From the NCBI GenBank assembly GCA_963697205.1, contig CAVONB010000015.1:434001-498000 (forward strand): a stretch of DNA of 64,000 bases, read 5' to 3'. The stretch is from CAVONB01 sp963697205. GTDB lineage: Bacteria > Pseudomonadota > Alphaproteobacteria > Rhizobiales > Hyphomicrobiaceae. A program made the translations under genes and the position numbers. Shown in pieces: positions 27,448-37,483 of this stretch. Each line of letters starts with the position of its first letter. Position 1 is the stretch's first letter. The notes beneath the pieces are model-generated. The model saw only the letters and a list, made by a program, of their open reading frames with translations, was not told where the DNA came from and ran no database searches.

Positions 27448-28977
27448 CTATTTGCGCTGCATCGTCGAGATGGCCTCGCCGAATACCGACAAGTCGCCGG
27501 ACAGGGCCGCCGCCGCCGGCATCACGATTGCAGCGGTGGCTGCTGCGGCCATTGCCGCAGGTTGCGGGGACGTATCACGCACAGGAGGGGCGCGCAGCGG
27601 CATCGGCGTGACATTCGTCGCGGTGGTGGGTGCCGGTGTGGGCGCGGGCGTGGCGAGCGGCCGTCCGGTGAGTAAGGCGTCGCGGCGGGCGCGGCCGATG
27701 TCGCGATCCCGGGCGCGGGCGTAGCGCTTGGCATTGAGCTTCAACAGCCAAAGCATGCGATTGCCGAGCCACATTTCGCGGCGGGCGCGGCCGGGGTCGA
27801 CGAGGTTGTCGACGGGCAGCGTGTCACCGGCGTAGGCGAGGATCGCGCCGATCGGGGCGGCGATCTCGTCCTGCATCGCGATAAGTTTGGCGTAGAGGTT
27901 CGCGGCGGGTGTTACGAGCGTGCCGAAGCCGCCGCGCGGCTGGTTGGACCCGATGACGTAGAGGTTCTTTGCGCTGGCGGGGAATGCGCCGGAATAGATC
28001 TGGAGCGCACCGTTCTTTTGGCTGATCAGGCCATCGGGCAGGAACGGCACCGAATTGTGGAAGCCCGTGCCGGCGACGATGACGTCGTACTCGCCGCTCG
28101 TGCCGTCCTTGAACGTGACGGTCTTGCCTTGCCAGCGCGCGATGTCGGGTCGCGGGCGGATCTTACCCTTTCGGATGAGGCCCAATGGCTCGATGTTGTA
28201 GGTCGGGTGCCGCTCGAACATGCGATGGCCCGGATGCGGCAGGCCATAGGTTTCGTAGCGGCCGACGATCATGCGCACGATGCCTTTGAGGATCGTGCGT
28301 TGGAGGGCCATCGGCAGGTTCCAGATCGGCAGGTCGGTCAGCGGCCGGCCGAAAGCCATCTTGGGCAGGAACCAATAGCCCGAGCGCAGGCTCCAGTCGC
28401 ACGAAGCCGCAGCTTCTGCAGCCTCGCAGACGGCGTCGCAGCCGGAGTTGCCGCCGCCCATGACGAGCGTGCGCTGGCCCTTCAATTCGTCTGGTCCGGT
28501 GTAGTCGCGCGAGTGAATGAGGCGGCCGGTGAAGGTGCCGGGATAGCTTGGCAGCTTCTTGTCCCAGTGATGTCCCGAACAGACGACGACACCTTTGTAG
28601 GTCCGCGTCTCGCCGTCGGCGAACGTGACGTCCCACGCTTCGTCGGGGCGCGGCGCGGCGCGCGCGACGATGCGGCGTGTTTCGATGGCGCTCATCAAGC
28701 CGTTGTTGACGGCGAAGGCCTCAAGGTAGCGCAGCATCTGGGCGCAACTGGGAAAATCCGGGTAGTCGGCCGGCATCGGCGTATCGGCGAATGCGGTCGC
28801 GGTCTTGGACGATACGATGTGGGTGCGCGCTGGGATGGAGTGGCGCCAATTGCCGCCGACGCCATCGCCGGCGTCGACCTGATCGTAGGCGATGGCGTGT
28901 GCCTTCAGGGCCTTCGCCATGGCGAGGCCGACCGGTCCCGCGCCCACCAACAACAACTTGTCCCGCGCCATCGCCAT
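27448..28977 (-). CDS. Flavin-containing monooxygenase-like oxidoreductase
   Basis: A 509-residue FAD/NADPH enzyme of the FMO / Baeyer-Villiger class. Seen: the FAD-binding GAGPVG near residues 12-17, VGGNWRHSIPA, an FMO-type motif region (VVVCSGHHWDKKLP), a second Rossmann motif VMGGGNSGCD for NADP, and the late TGFHNSVPFLP. The last 80 residues are Ala/Pro/Thr-rich with no recognised domain and are unusual for the family. It ends 29 bp from the gyrB stop (convergent). Substrate unknown. Confidence 0.88.
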   Translation of the reverse strand: MAMARDKLLLVGAGPVGLAMAKALKAHAIAYDQVDAGDGVGGNWRHSIPARTHIVSSKTATAFADTPMPADYPDFPSCAQMLRYLEAFAVNNGLMSAIETRRIVARAAPRPDEAWDVTFADGETRTYKGVVVCSGHHWDKKLPSYPGTFTGRLIHSRDYTGPDELKGQRTLVMGGGNSGCDAVCEAAEAAASCDWSLRSGYWFLPKMAFGRPLTDLPIWNLPMALQRTILKGIVRMIVGRYETYGLPHPGHRMFERHPTYNIEPLGLIRKGKIRPRPDIARWQGKTVTFKDGTSGEYDVIVAGTGFHNSVPFLPDGLISQKNGALQIYSGAFPASAKNLYVIGSNQPRGGFGTLVTPAANLYAKLIAMQDEIAAPIGAILAYAGDTLPVDNLVDPGRARREMWLGNRMLWLLKLNAKRYARARDRDIGRARRDALLTGRPLATPAPTPAPTTATNVTPMPLRAPPVRDTSPQPAAMAAAATAAIVMPAAAALSGDLSVFGEAISTMQRK

Positions 28978-29360
28978 ATCTACCGTATGGTATTAAGATC
29001 GTCGGCTAACAATCTGATATCTAAGGGCATGTCAACCGAGTGGCGGCTTTTGTCCGTTCGGCGTGCAGCCGTGCTTTGGTGTGCCGGGTAGCCGGCCCAA
29101 TGGAAATGTTGCGCTATTACAATCGATTAGCGTGAGTGCCGGCGCGGGCCCGAACCGAGCCGGGTACGCACGAAATGCAGGTCGGCTGCCCCCTTGCGCG
29201 GTATCTCCGGCCGGCACGGAGTGCTTGGGTACGCGGCCGGCAATAGGCAGTCGATGGAAAAGGGGCGGCGCCCAAGACGCCGCCCCTTTCAATTGCTCGT
29301 CCAGCGTGGGCCCTTCAGCAGGGCGCTTTCAGCGGGATCGCGATGGGCCCGGGCGCTGCA
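28978..29360. other. Intergenic region, 383 bp
   Basis: It lies between the start of the monooxygenase gene and the end of the second solute-binding-protein gene, so it should hold the monooxygenase promoter. It also contains the terminator at 29257-29290. No other structure noted. Confidence 0.5.
29257..29290 (-). terminator. Terminator of the second ABC operon
   Basis: On the minus strand AAAGGGGCGGCG is mirrored by CGCCGCCCCTTTT, giving a stem of 11-12 bp followed by T residues, 70 bp past the solute-binding-protein stop. The structure is symmetrical enough to work in both directions. Confidence 0.75.
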
Positions 29361-30401
29361 TCACTGGAAGGTCTCGGCGAACTTCTTCTTCACCTGATTG
29401 GCGTTCTTTTCCAGGAAGTCGTAGTCCACCGGGATCACCTTGATCTTGGCAACGGGCGGCGCGCCGGCCGGCGGTTCGAGATCGATGCGGGCGGAGTAGC
29501 CGCCGGCCTTGGGGAAGATCTTCTGGGCGTCGTCGCTGATCATGTACTCGGCGAAGGCCTTGGCCGCGTTGGGGTTCGGCGAGCCCTTCACGACCGCGGT
29601 CGGGGAGGGAATGATGAATGTTCCGTCCTGCGGATAGACCGTGACGATGTCGTGTCCGGCCTTACGGTCGGCGGCGGCATAACTGTCGAGGGCGCCGACG
29701 GCGATGATGCGCTCAGCGCGCTTGATGGTGTCGGAGACCTGCTGGTTGGAGCGCACGATCATGATGTCGTTCTTGCGCAGGCTCTCGTAGTAGCCCCAGC
29801 CGTTGATCTTGGAGATCATACCGACGACCGACACCTGCAGTGAGGTGAAGGCGGGATCGGTCATGACGAGCTTGCCCTTGTACTTGGGGTCGAGCACGTC
29901 CTTCCAGGTCTTAGGCAGGTCGGCGGCGGCGATCTTGTCGGCGCGCGCGTAGAGCGTCATGACGTTGAGGCGCTGGCCGACCCATTGTCCGTCCTTGTCC
30001 TTGCCCGCCTCGACGATCTTGTCGAAGTTCTTCGGCTTGAAAGCGACGAACGTGCCTTTTTCGGCGAGCACGTTGGAGGCGGCGGGATCGGACGTGGTGA
30101 GCACGTCGGCAGCGACCTTGCCGGCGCCGATCTCCTGCTGGAAGCGGCGCAGGACGGCCGTGCCGCCGGAGCGGAACAGCTCAACCTTGATGCCGGTCGC
30201 CTTCTCGAATTCGTTGGCGATTTCCTGCGCCTGCTTGATCGGCGTCGACGTGTACCAGCTGACCTTGCCTTCCTTCTTGGCTGCGGCCATGTCCACGGCA
30301 TCCTGCGCGGCAGCGCCGGTGCCGAGGCCGGCGGCGAGCAGGCCCGCGACGATCAGGCGTGCGCGCCCGGCGTGGGTCGGCAATCGTGTCGTGTCGGTCA
30401 T
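29361..30401 (-). CDS. ABC importer solute-binding protein (FbpA-like)
   Basis: A 346-residue periplasmic binding protein resembling ferric-ion binding proteins. A signal peptide ends near GTGAAAQDAVD. The fold opens with EGKVSWYTSTPIKQAQEIAN, and KGSPNPNAAKAFAEYMIS lies near the C-terminus. Last gene of the operon permease, ATPase, binding protein, 57 bp after the ATPase. The paired iron-binding Tyr residues of classic FbpA could not be placed with certainty, so iron is a guess. Confidence 0.88.
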   Translation of the reverse strand: MTDTTRLPTHAGRARLIVAGLLAAGLGTGAAAQDAVDMAAAKKEGKVSWYTSTPIKQAQEIANEFEKATGIKVELFRSGGTAVLRRFQQEIGAGKVAADVLTTSDPAASNVLAEKGTFVAFKPKNFDKIVEAGKDKDGQWVGQRLNVMTLYARADKIAAADLPKTWKDVLDPKYKGKLVMTDPAFTSLQVSVVGMISKINGWGYYESLRKNDIMIVRSNQQVSDTIKRAERIIAVGALDSYAAADRKAGHDIVTVYPQDGTFIIPSPTAVVKGSPNPNAAKAFAEYMISDDAQKIFPKAGGYSARIDLEPPAGAPPVAKIKVIPVDYDFLEKNANQVKKKFAETFQ

Positions 30402-30458
30402 TGTCGTCTCCCTTCGTTATCGTTTGCGATCCTGGTGGCGTGGCCCACGTCGAGCGCC

Positions 30459-31574
30459 TCAGCGCGGAGCGGACGCGGAAGCAGGCTTGTCAGACGGCGG
30501 CCCCAGTACGGTGATCTCGCTGCCGTCGATGGTGATGGCGATCGGGTCGCCGGGGGCGAGGCGCACGCGCGGGGTTGCCTGCACGCGCAACTCGGGACCG
30601 TTGTCGCAGCGCACGACATATTCGACGAGGTTGCCGAGGAAGGTGCGCTCGCTGACGGTGCCGGCGCGCGGGCTTGCGGTGTCGGGCGCGGCGATGGTGA
30701 TGCTCTCGGGGCGCAATGCGATCTCGATCTTCTGCCCGGCCGACATGCCGGAGGGGACGAGCGCCTCGAAGGCGAGGTCTGGCGACAGCGCCAGGCGGGC
30801 GCGCGTGCCGCTGGTGGCGGCGATCTCGGCGGGCACGAGGTTCACGAGGCCCATGAAGTCGGCGACGACGCGGTTGGCGGGGCGGCCATAGACCTCCTCG
30901 GGCGTGCCGAATTGCTGCAGCCTGCCGCCGTGAATGACGGCGATCCGGTCCGACAGCGCCAGCGCCTCGGCCTGGTCGTGGGTGACGTAGACGAAAGTGA
31001 TGCCGGTGCGCCGCTGAAGGTCCTTCAGCTCGCTGCGCATACGCTCGCGCAGTTTCGCGTCGAGGTTGGAGAGCGGCTCATCGAGCAGCAAGATGCCGGG
31101 CTCCACGACGAGGCTGCGGGCGAGCGCGACGCGCTGCTGCTGGCCGCCCGACAACTCGCTGGGATAGCGGCCCTCCAGGCCGGTGAGATTGACGAGTGCC
31201 AGTGTCTTGTCGACGGCGGCCTTGATCTCGGCTGCGCCAAGCTTCCTGAGCTTCAGCCCGAAGGCGACGTTCTCGGCGACGGTCTTATGCGGCCAGACGG
31301 CGTAGTTCTGGAACACCATGCCCATGCCGCGCGCTTCGGGGGGGACGACGCCCTGGGACGAGGACACCAGGCGATCGCCGGCGTGGATCGTGCCGGTATC
31401 GGGCTTCAGGAAGCCGGCGACGAGGCGCAGCGTCGTCGTCTTGCCGCAGCCGGATGGGCCGAGCAGGGTGACGAATTGGTTGTCGGCGATATCGAGCGAT
31501 AGGTCGGCGACGGCCGCCATCTTCGCATCGGCCGCGTAGGACTTCGACAGGCCCTCGATGGTGATGGCGGTCAT
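30459..31574 (-). CDS. ABC importer ATP-binding protein (FbpC-like)
   Basis: A 371-residue ATPase. Seen: Walker A GPSGCGKTTTLRLV, Q-loop MVFQNYAVWPHKT, signature LSGGQQQRVALARS, Walker B ILLLDEPLSNLD, H-loop YVTHDQAEAL, then a TOBE-like C-terminal region. The ATG at 31574 overlaps the permease stop (ATGA), indicating translational coupling. The frame stays open far upstream as a 1005-codon reading, but that part is antisense-like and overlaps the real permease. Confidence 0.93.
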   Translation of the reverse strand: MTAITIEGLSKSYAADAKMAAVADLSLDIADNQFVTLLGPSGCGKTTTLRLVAGFLKPDTGTIHAGDRLVSSSQGVVPPEARGMGMVFQNYAVWPHKTVAENVAFGLKLRKLGAAEIKAAVDKTLALVNLTGLEGRYPSELSGGQQQRVALARSLVVEPGILLLDEPLSNLDAKLRERMRSELKDLQRRTGITFVYVTHDQAEALALSDRIAVIHGGRLQQFGTPEEVYGRPANRVVADFMGLVNLVPAEIAATSGTRARLALSPDLAFEALVPSGMSAGQKIEIALRPESITIAAPDTASPRAGTVSERTFLGNLVEYVVRCDNGPELRVQATPRVRLAPGDPIAITIDGSEITVLGPPSDKPASASAPR

Positions 31575-33355
31575 CAGGCCGGCACTCCGGTGGTGGTGCT
31601 TTGCGTGTTGCTCGCGCTGCCGCTGCGGCTGCCGATGCGTCCGCCGCCGAAGCGATGGGCGATCCAAAGTGCGAGCGTGATGATGAACATGTTGACCATG
31701 GCGAGGGCGGCGACGCTTTCCATGTAGCCGGTCTCGTAGAGGTTGTAGACGGCGACCGCGAGCGTGATCGATCCCGAGGAGAACAGCAGGATCGAGGCGG
31801 AAAGCTCCTGGATGACGGGCACAAATACGAGCAGCCAGCCGGCGAACAGGCCGGGCCGCATCAAGGGCAGCGTGATCGCGCGCATGGTCTGGCCCCAGGT
31901 CGCGCCGAGGACGCGCGCGGATTCCTCGAGCGAGCCGTCGATCTGGCGCAGCGCGGTATTGGCCGCGCGCACGCCGAGCGGGATGTAGCGGCCGACGTAG
32001 GCGAGCAGCAGGATGACGAGCGTGCCGTAGATCGGCAGCGGCATTTTCAGCCAGAACTGGATAAGGGCGACGGCCATGACGATGCCGGGAAGACCGAGCG
32101 GCACGAGGGCTGCGTAGTCGAGCAGTCTGCGACCGGGGAGCTGGGTGCGGATGTCGATCCACGACAGGATGGCGCCGAGGAACACGGCGACGGTGGCTGC
32201 GACGACGGCGAGCAGCAGGCTGTTGAGGATCGCGCGCTGGGTGACGTCGTATTTCCAAAGCACGAATACGTAGTTGTCGAGCGTGATGTTCTTCCAGAAC
32301 TCCAGGCCCCAGGACTTGGACAGCGACACGGCGATCAACGTGCCGTAGGGCGCTGCGATCGAGATGGCGAACACGATCAGCACGATGGCGATGATGACCC
32401 AGCGCCAGATTCCCAGGTCGATCAGATCGTGGCGTGCGCCCTTGCCGCCGAGCGTGACGTAGGAGCGGCGCGAGAGGAAATGTCGCTGCAGCCACAGGGC
32501 GCCGACCGTGATCAGGATGAACAGGATGGAGAGCGCAGATGCGAGGCCGTACTGCGGCGGGAAATCGAACAGTGCGTAGATGCGTGTCGGCAGCGTGAAG
32601 ATGCGGGCGGGCAGGCCTATGATCGCCTGGCTGCCGAACAGCGCGATGGCGTTGACGAAGGCGAGCAGCGTGCCGGCGAGGATGGCAGGGGCGACGAGCG
32701 GCAGGGTGATGGTGGCAGCAGTGCGCAAGCGGCCGGCGCCGAGGATCTGGGCGGCCTCCTCGTAGCTGGCGTCGACCGACTGAAGCGCGCTGGAGGCCAG
32801 CAGATAAACGAAGGGGAAGGTGTGCATCACCGTGACGAGCACGAGGCCGGCCATGGAGAAGACGTTGAAGGTCAGCGACGGCAGGCCGGCGACGTCGCGC
32901 ATCAGCACGTTGACGAGGCCGGAGTTGGGGCTGAACAGATTGACGTAGGCGATTGCGGTCAGGAACGGCGGCGATAGGTATGACAGGGTCGCCGTCAACT
33001 GGATCAGCGGCTTGGCGGGCACGTTGGTGCGGGTGACCGCCCAGGCGAGCGGCAGGCCGATCAACAGGCTGAAGAGGCCCGTCCAGGCGCCGAGCTCGAG
33101 CGAGTTGAACAGCGCGCGATAGTAGAGGCGGCCGGTGGCGGCCTCGTGGAAGTGCGCGAGCGTCGGTCCCGTCTCGCCCTGGAATGCGGAGATGAGCAGG
33201 AAGGCAATGGGTAGGACGACGAGCACGACGAGCGCGGCGACGGCCGCACCCATGACGAAGCGCTCGACGCGGCGACCGCGGCGCTCTTCGGCATCCAGCA
33301 TCGGCCCGGCGACCGCGATCAGGTCGGCGGAGGCGGCTCCGGCTTTGCCGGGCAT
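31574..33355 (-). CDS. ABC importer permease, fused two-domain (FbpB-like)
   Basis: A 593-residue permease with two transport domains and about twelve membrane segments. EAA loops: DASYEEAAQILGAGRLRT in the first half and DGSLEESARVLGATWGQT in the second. It has the same architecture as the permease at 12483-14243 but is served by one ATPase gene, as in ordinary ferric importers. First gene of its operon. Confidence 0.92.
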   Translation of the reverse strand: MPGKAGAASADLIAVAGPMLDAEERRGRRVERFVMGAAVAALVVLVVLPIAFLLISAFQGETGPTLAHFHEAATGRLYYRALFNSLELGAWTGLFSLLIGLPLAWAVTRTNVPAKPLIQLTATLSYLSPPFLTAIAYVNLFSPNSGLVNVLMRDVAGLPSLTFNVFSMAGLVLVTVMHTFPFVYLLASSALQSVDASYEEAAQILGAGRLRTAATITLPLVAPAILAGTLLAFVNAIALFGSQAIIGLPARIFTLPTRIYALFDFPPQYGLASALSILFILITVGALWLQRHFLSRRSYVTLGGKGARHDLIDLGIWRWVIIAIVLIVFAISIAAPYGTLIAVSLSKSWGLEFWKNITLDNYVFVLWKYDVTQRAILNSLLLAVVAATVAVFLGAILSWIDIRTQLPGRRLLDYAALVPLGLPGIVMAVALIQFWLKMPLPIYGTLVILLLAYVGRYIPLGVRAANTALRQIDGSLEESARVLGATWGQTMRAITLPLMRPGLFAGWLLVFVPVIQELSASILLFSSGSITLAVAVYNLYETGYMESVAALAMVNMFIITLALWIAHRFGGGRIGSRSGSASNTQSTTTGVPA

Positions 33356-33681
33356 GGCGGTGCCTCTTTCTTGAGCGTTTCCTCGTGCGGGACGCCGCGG
33401 GCGCGGTTGTGTCCGGGCCGGAGACGTCCGTTTGGCAAGCGATCGGCATCGGCTCGGGCCGACGGCGCATGATCACTGCCAGCGCGGCGTTATCGCGGTC
33501 CAGGGGCCGGATGTCGAGGGGGATTGTGAGGGCGTCGCGGATTGGCAGGTCCCGGTCATGCGCATGGCCTGGATCGAGCGGTGTGGCCGATCTACGTCCA
33601 CGTCCCTAGGGTGGTCTGCGGTCCAGCGATGGGCCGATGGTCGCCAGAGGGGCTCGGTCCCAGGTCGGCGGCGAACCCGGC
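33356..33681. other. Intergenic region, 326 bp
   Basis: It lies between the second importer's permease start and the end of the cation diffusion facilitator gene. It must carry the importer promoter. No reading frame with family character, hairpin or box was noted. Confidence 0.45.
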
Positions 33682-34737
33682 CTATAGGTTGACAGCCCCC
33701 TTGTCGCGGTCGGCGTCCTTGGCCTTGTGCTCTGGCTCGACGTGGACGACGACCTCGGAGCCCTCGATCTCGGCCTCGATGGCGTGCTCGAGCCGGTCGC
33801 AGATGGTGTGCGCCTCGTCGACGGTCATGGTGCCGGGTACGACCAGGTGGAATTCGATAAAGGTCGCCCGGCCGGCGAGCCGGGTGCGGATGTCGTGGAC
33901 CTGTAGGGCGCCGTCGCCGTTGCGGGCGATCGCGGCGCGGATGCGGGTCTCGATCTCTTGGCCGGCGGTCTCGTCCATCAAGTGGCTGAGCGAGCTCGTG
34001 ACGATGCGATAGCCCGCGACCAGGATGTTGACGGCGACGGCGGCGGCCAGCAGCGGGTCGAGGATGTGCCATCCCGTGAGCGCCACCAGGCCCAGACCGA
34101 TAAGCACGCCGATCGAGGTGGCGACATCGGTCAGGAGGTGCCAGCCGTCGGCGGCCAGCGCGTGCGATTGCCAGACGCGGCCGCGCGAGATCAGCACCCA
34201 AGCCCAACCGGCGTTTATGGCGGTGGCCACGAGGTTGATGAGCATGCCCTCGTAGGGCTGGCCGATGGTGCGCGCGGAGACGAGGGCGGCCCAGGCCTCC
34301 TGCATGATCATGACGGCGGCGAGGATGATCAGCGCGCCTTCGAGAGTGGCGGAAAAGAGCTCCGCCTTGTGATGGCCGAAGGGGTGGCGCCGGTCGGCCG
34401 GCCGGTGACTGACCTTGATGGCGACCAGGGCGGCGACGGCGGTGACGAGATTGACGATGCTCTCGAGTGCATCGGAGTAGAGCGCGACGCTGCCGGTGCG
34501 CAAGTAGGCGACGTATTTGATGCCCATCACCAGGAGCGAGACGACGATGCTGCCGGTGGCGAGTAGCACCAGCCGGCGCTCCGAGTGCGCGAGGGTCTCG
34601 CGCGTGTGGCCGGATTTGCGGGCTGGCGGCGGAGGCTGACCATCACCGTCGCCGTTCCCATTACCATTGCCGGGGCCATCGCGGCGCGGAGGCCCGCTGG
34701 CGGCAGGCTGGGTCGGGTGCTTGCGATCCAGTCTCAT
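33682..34737 (-). CDS. Cation diffusion facilitator family metal exporter
   Basis: A 351-residue inner-membrane proton/divalent-metal antiporter (zinc, cobalt, iron or manganese class). A disordered Gly/Asn/Pro N-terminal tail (about 1-50) precedes six membrane segments. Metal-site residues are in YSDALES on TM2 and AADGWHLLTD on TM5; HRPADRRHPFGHHKAELF is the typical cytoplasmic loop. The C-terminal cytoplasmic domain (VHDIRTRLAGRATFIEFHLV) is present. The DxxxD / HxxxD pattern suggests Zn or Co, but specificity is not settled. It stands alone. Confidence 0.93.
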   Translation of the reverse strand: MRLDRKHPTQPAASGPPRRDGPGNGNGNGDGDGQPPPPARKSGHTRETLAHSERRLVLLATGSIVVSLLVMGIKYVAYLRTGSVALYSDALESIVNLVTAVAALVAIKVSHRPADRRHPFGHHKAELFSATLEGALIILAAVMIMQEAWAALVSARTIGQPYEGMLINLVATAINAGWAWVLISRGRVWQSHALAADGWHLLTDVATSIGVLIGLGLVALTGWHILDPLLAAAVAVNILVAGYRIVTSSLSHLMDETAGQEIETRIRAAIARNGDGALQVHDIRTRLAGRATFIEFHLVVPGTMTVDEAHTICDRLEHAIEAEIEGSEVVVHVEPEHKAKDADRDKGAVNL

Positions 34738-35033
34738 GCGCGATCAGGTCTCACGGTGTGCGTCAGGCTTGGCGGCAGGCTCGCGCGCGGCCGGGTGGTG
34801 GCGGCGGGCGAAGCTCGATGTCAAACGCGGCCTGTCTGCCAGAGGTTCGCCGACAATAGAAGCCGACACGGCCGCGCATCCCGTGGCGCCGTCCACAGAT
34901 TTTCCACACCGCCGGCTCGCGTCTGGGCCGCGAATCGGGTGCATCGGGGCATTGAAGATTAGGCGTCACTGGAGCGCGCAGCGTTGCCGGGCCGGGCGCG
35001 AGCCGGCCAGCGCCATAGCTGGGAGATCGCGGG

Positions 35034-35888
35034 ATGGCCAATTTCACCACGCACATCGCTGTCGGTACGGTGGTTTCCGGTGTGATGGCGACGCTTACGC
35101 TGGCGGCCGACGTCGTCGCGCCGGAAAACCTCGTCGCGGTGACACTGGCGGGTGTGCTGGGCTCGGTGCTGCCCGACATCGATCTGAAGGATTCGCGGCC
35201 GGCCAAATTGATGTGGTCGGGCCTTGGCATCTTCTTCTCGTTCGCGGTTCTGTTCGTCTACGCGACCAAGTTCTCGGTGGCCGAGTTGTGGATCCTGTGG
35301 CTCGGGACGCTGGTGTTCGTGCGCTACGGCATGCAAGCGATCTTCGATCGAACCGCCGTACATCGCGGTATCTGGCATTCGGTTCTGGCCGCCCTGTTCA
35401 TGGCGATCCTGACGGCGATCGTCTTCCGCCATGTCGCGGAGCGGCACGAGGGTGTGGCCTGGCTGGCCGGCGGGTTCATGTTCGTGGGCTACCTGACGCA
35501 CCTGATCCTCGACGAGATGTATTCGGTCGACATCATGGATCGGCGAATCAAGGCGTCGTTCGGGACTGCGCTCAAGCTGGTCGACACCCGGCATCCCGTC
35601 CACAGCGCCGCGATGCTGGCCGTGACGGTTGCGGCGTTGTTCATGGCGCCGCCGGTGACGACGTTCGTGGAAGGGATCTCCTCGCGCTCGCTGTGGGTGG
35701 AGTTGAACGACAAGCTGTTGCCGAAGGGCAAGTGGTTCGGCGTGTTTGACCCGCTCGGTCATCGGGTGGCCGGCGATTCGGCGCGCCAGGCGCCGACGGT
35801 TACGACCGGCGATGGCATCGGCTCGGGGCGGGGCATCGAGACGGGGGCGATCCCTGAGCGCGCGGCGCCCGGGGCGGAGCGGAACTGA
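35034..35888 (+). CDS. YdjM/DUF457-type membrane-bound metal-dependent hydrolase
   Basis: A 284-residue inner-membrane protein of the LexA-binding, YdjM-like (DUF457) family, related to phospholipase-C-like zinc hydrolases. The metal-site pattern is complete: TTHIAVGTV at the N-terminus, SVLPDIDLKD, FDRTAVHRGIWHS and YLTHLILDEMYS. Four or five membrane segments are predicted. The C-terminal 50 residues are low-complexity. ATG at 35034 with GGGAG upstream. Biochemical role unknown. Confidence 0.85.
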   Translation: MANFTTHIAVGTVVSGVMATLTLAADVVAPENLVAVTLAGVLGSVLPDIDLKDSRPAKLMWSGLGIFFSFAVLFVYATKFSVAELWILWLGTLVFVRYGMQAIFDRTAVHRGIWHSVLAALFMAILTAIVFRHVAERHEGVAWLAGGFMFVGYLTHLILDEMYSVDIMDRRIKASFGTALKLVDTRHPVHSAAMLAVTVAALFMAPPVTTFVEGISSRSLWVELNDKLLPKGKWFGVFDPLGHRVAGDSARQAPTVTTGDGIGSGRGIETGAIPERAAPGAERN

Positions 35889-35960
35889 TCGTCGTCTCCT
35901 GGCCGCGCGGCCGGACATTGCAGTCTTGCGCCGGGACAGTTTTGCGGCGCGGGCGCCGTC

Positions 35961-36596
35961 TCAGGCGGGGCCGCATTCCCTGACGGATGGGCGCTGCTGC
36001 TGGGCGGCGAGGCCGCTCAGGAATACCGCGACGAGGTCTTCGATCAGTGGAAGGGCGCTCTCCGCGGTGACGCTGGAGAGCTTGTCGGCAGTCGACAGGG
36101 ACGTGATGCCGTGCACGCCCGCCCACAATACGCGCGCGGCGCGCTGCAAGGCGGCTGCGTCGCCGTCAGGTACGATGGGCTTCAGCGCATGCTCGACGCG
36201 GCTCATGAGCAGATCGAGCTTGTCCTGGTACCAGGCCGGCATCGGGGTCCCCGGCGGGAGATGATGCTCGAAGAGCAGGTTCCAGCGGCGCGGATGCTCG
36301 TGGGTGAAGCGCAGGTAGGCCATCGCCAGATTGCGCACGTATTCCTTGGGGTCGTTGCTCTCGGGGATGGCATCGAGGCGCTCGTCCAGGGCGTCGAGCA
36401 GACGTGCCTCCACGTGGAGGATGACGTCGTCCAGGTTCTCGAAGACGTTGTAGATCGTGCCGGGCGAATAGCCGATACGCTTGGCGATCTCGCGAGCGGA
36501 GAGATTGGAGAGCCCGCCTTCGGCGATCAAATCCTCGGCTGCTCCGAGAATCAGATGCCTCAGCTCGTCACTCGTATGGGAGGAGCGTCGCCCCAT
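35961..36596 (-). CDS. TetR/AcrR family transcriptional regulator
   Basis: A 211-residue dimeric repressor. The N-terminal helix-turn-helix shows LSAREIAKRIGYSPGTIY and NVFENLDDV near residues 30-60. The C-terminal ligand domain contains the WHG-type motif as VLWAGVHGITSLS. No divergently transcribed transporter is next to it, so its target cannot be named; the nearest genes are the YdjM-like gene (convergent) and the pilus genes. Confidence 0.92.
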   Translation of the reverse strand: MGRRSSHTSDELRHLILGAAEDLIAEGGLSNLSAREIAKRIGYSPGTIYNVFENLDDVILHVEARLLDALDERLDAIPESNDPKEYVRNLAMAYLRFTHEHPRRWNLLFEHHLPPGTPMPAWYQDKLDLLMSRVEHALKPIVPDGDAAALQRAARVLWAGVHGITSLSTADKLSSVTAESALPLIEDLVAVFLSGLAAQQQRPSVRECGPA

Positions 36597-36832
36597 GCTT
36601 TTTTCGCTGCCCGATCAGCCAGCCCTGCAATCACCATACGAGAGAGTCTATTGCAGACAAGCGGTTATCAATCGGCGCGCGATATAACTGTCTTACGTTG
36701 AAGCCGGGTAAATTGTGGCGGGATTGTGGCTGCTGGCCGATCCGGCCATGCCGACGGCGCCACCCACGGCCGGCACAAGTCAGAAGGTCAAGGGTCCAAA
36801 TCGGCAGGGCCGCGGCCGGCTGCGCTTCAAGA

Positions 36833-37447
36833 TCAGGGGCAGGTCAGCATGCAGTTGGGATTTTCTGCATTGTAGACCACGCAAGACTTGCGGGGGCTGA
36901 CGGTCGCCTTGTCGCGCAGCGTGACGGCAGAGTTCAGGTAGTGCGAGAGGATCAGGGGCTCATAGTCGTATTCGGACTCGACGATGATGGCACTCGCGCC
37001 CCGGCTGAGCAGGCCGTCCGGCATCGTGTAGCTGGTGCACTTGGCGGGCACGGAGGCGCCGTTGTAGCCCTTCGACCACTCGACGCGGGTCTGGCTGGCA
37101 TCGTCGGGGTCGGCCTTGATGGAGATGATGCCGACCTTCATGCGCGTGGGGTCGTAGGGCGACAGCAGGTGCTTGACGATGTCCATGGTGGCGTCGAGCG
37201 AGGAATCCGAGGCGGTGTCGTCGCGGGCGATGAGGTCGGCGGTTGCGGCCGTCGCCATCGATACGCGGCGATCGAGGCCGACGGCCTGACCCAGCTCCAG
37301 CGTGCCGATGAACATCAGGAACAGCAGCGGCACGAGCATGCCGAACTCAACGGCAGCGATGCCGCGCTCGTCGGATTTCAGACCGGCGCTGCGCTGCGCG
37401 AGGCGCGCGAACAGCCGTCTCATGCGCGTGTCGGTCATCTTGGTCAT
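36833..37447 (-). CDS. TadE-like pseudopilin of the Flp pilus
   Basis: A 204-residue minor pilin-like protein. The type IVb prepilin motif is DERGIAAVEFGMLVPLLF, with cleavage expected after Gly and the usual Glu five residues on, followed by one membrane helix. The periplasmic part has paired Cys residues (KSCVVYN and NCMLTCP). It is the second of two such genes on the minus strand, 55 bp after its partner, and probably co-transcribed; a C10 tract lies between them. Start at the ATG 37447, or three codons later. Confidence 0.85.
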   Translation of the reverse strand: MTKMTDTRMRRLFARLAQRSAGLKSDERGIAAVEFGMLVPLLFLMFIGTLELGQAVGLDRRVSMATAATADLIARDDTASDSSLDATMDIVKHLLSPYDPTRMKVGIISIKADPDDASQTRVEWSKGYNGASVPAKCTSYTMPDGLLSRGASAIIVESEYDYEPLILSHYLNSAVTLRDKATVSPRKSCVVYNAENPNCMLTCP

Positions 37448-37483
37448 TTCAGGTCTCGCCGTTCACTCGGGTCGCAGCGGTGC

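Noticed and set aside
31575..33476. The upstream two thirds of a 1005-codon minus-strand frame ending in the second importer's ATPase
   Set aside because: It overlaps the real permease in another frame and is Arg/Pro/His-rich; the ATPase starts at the ATG at 31574.
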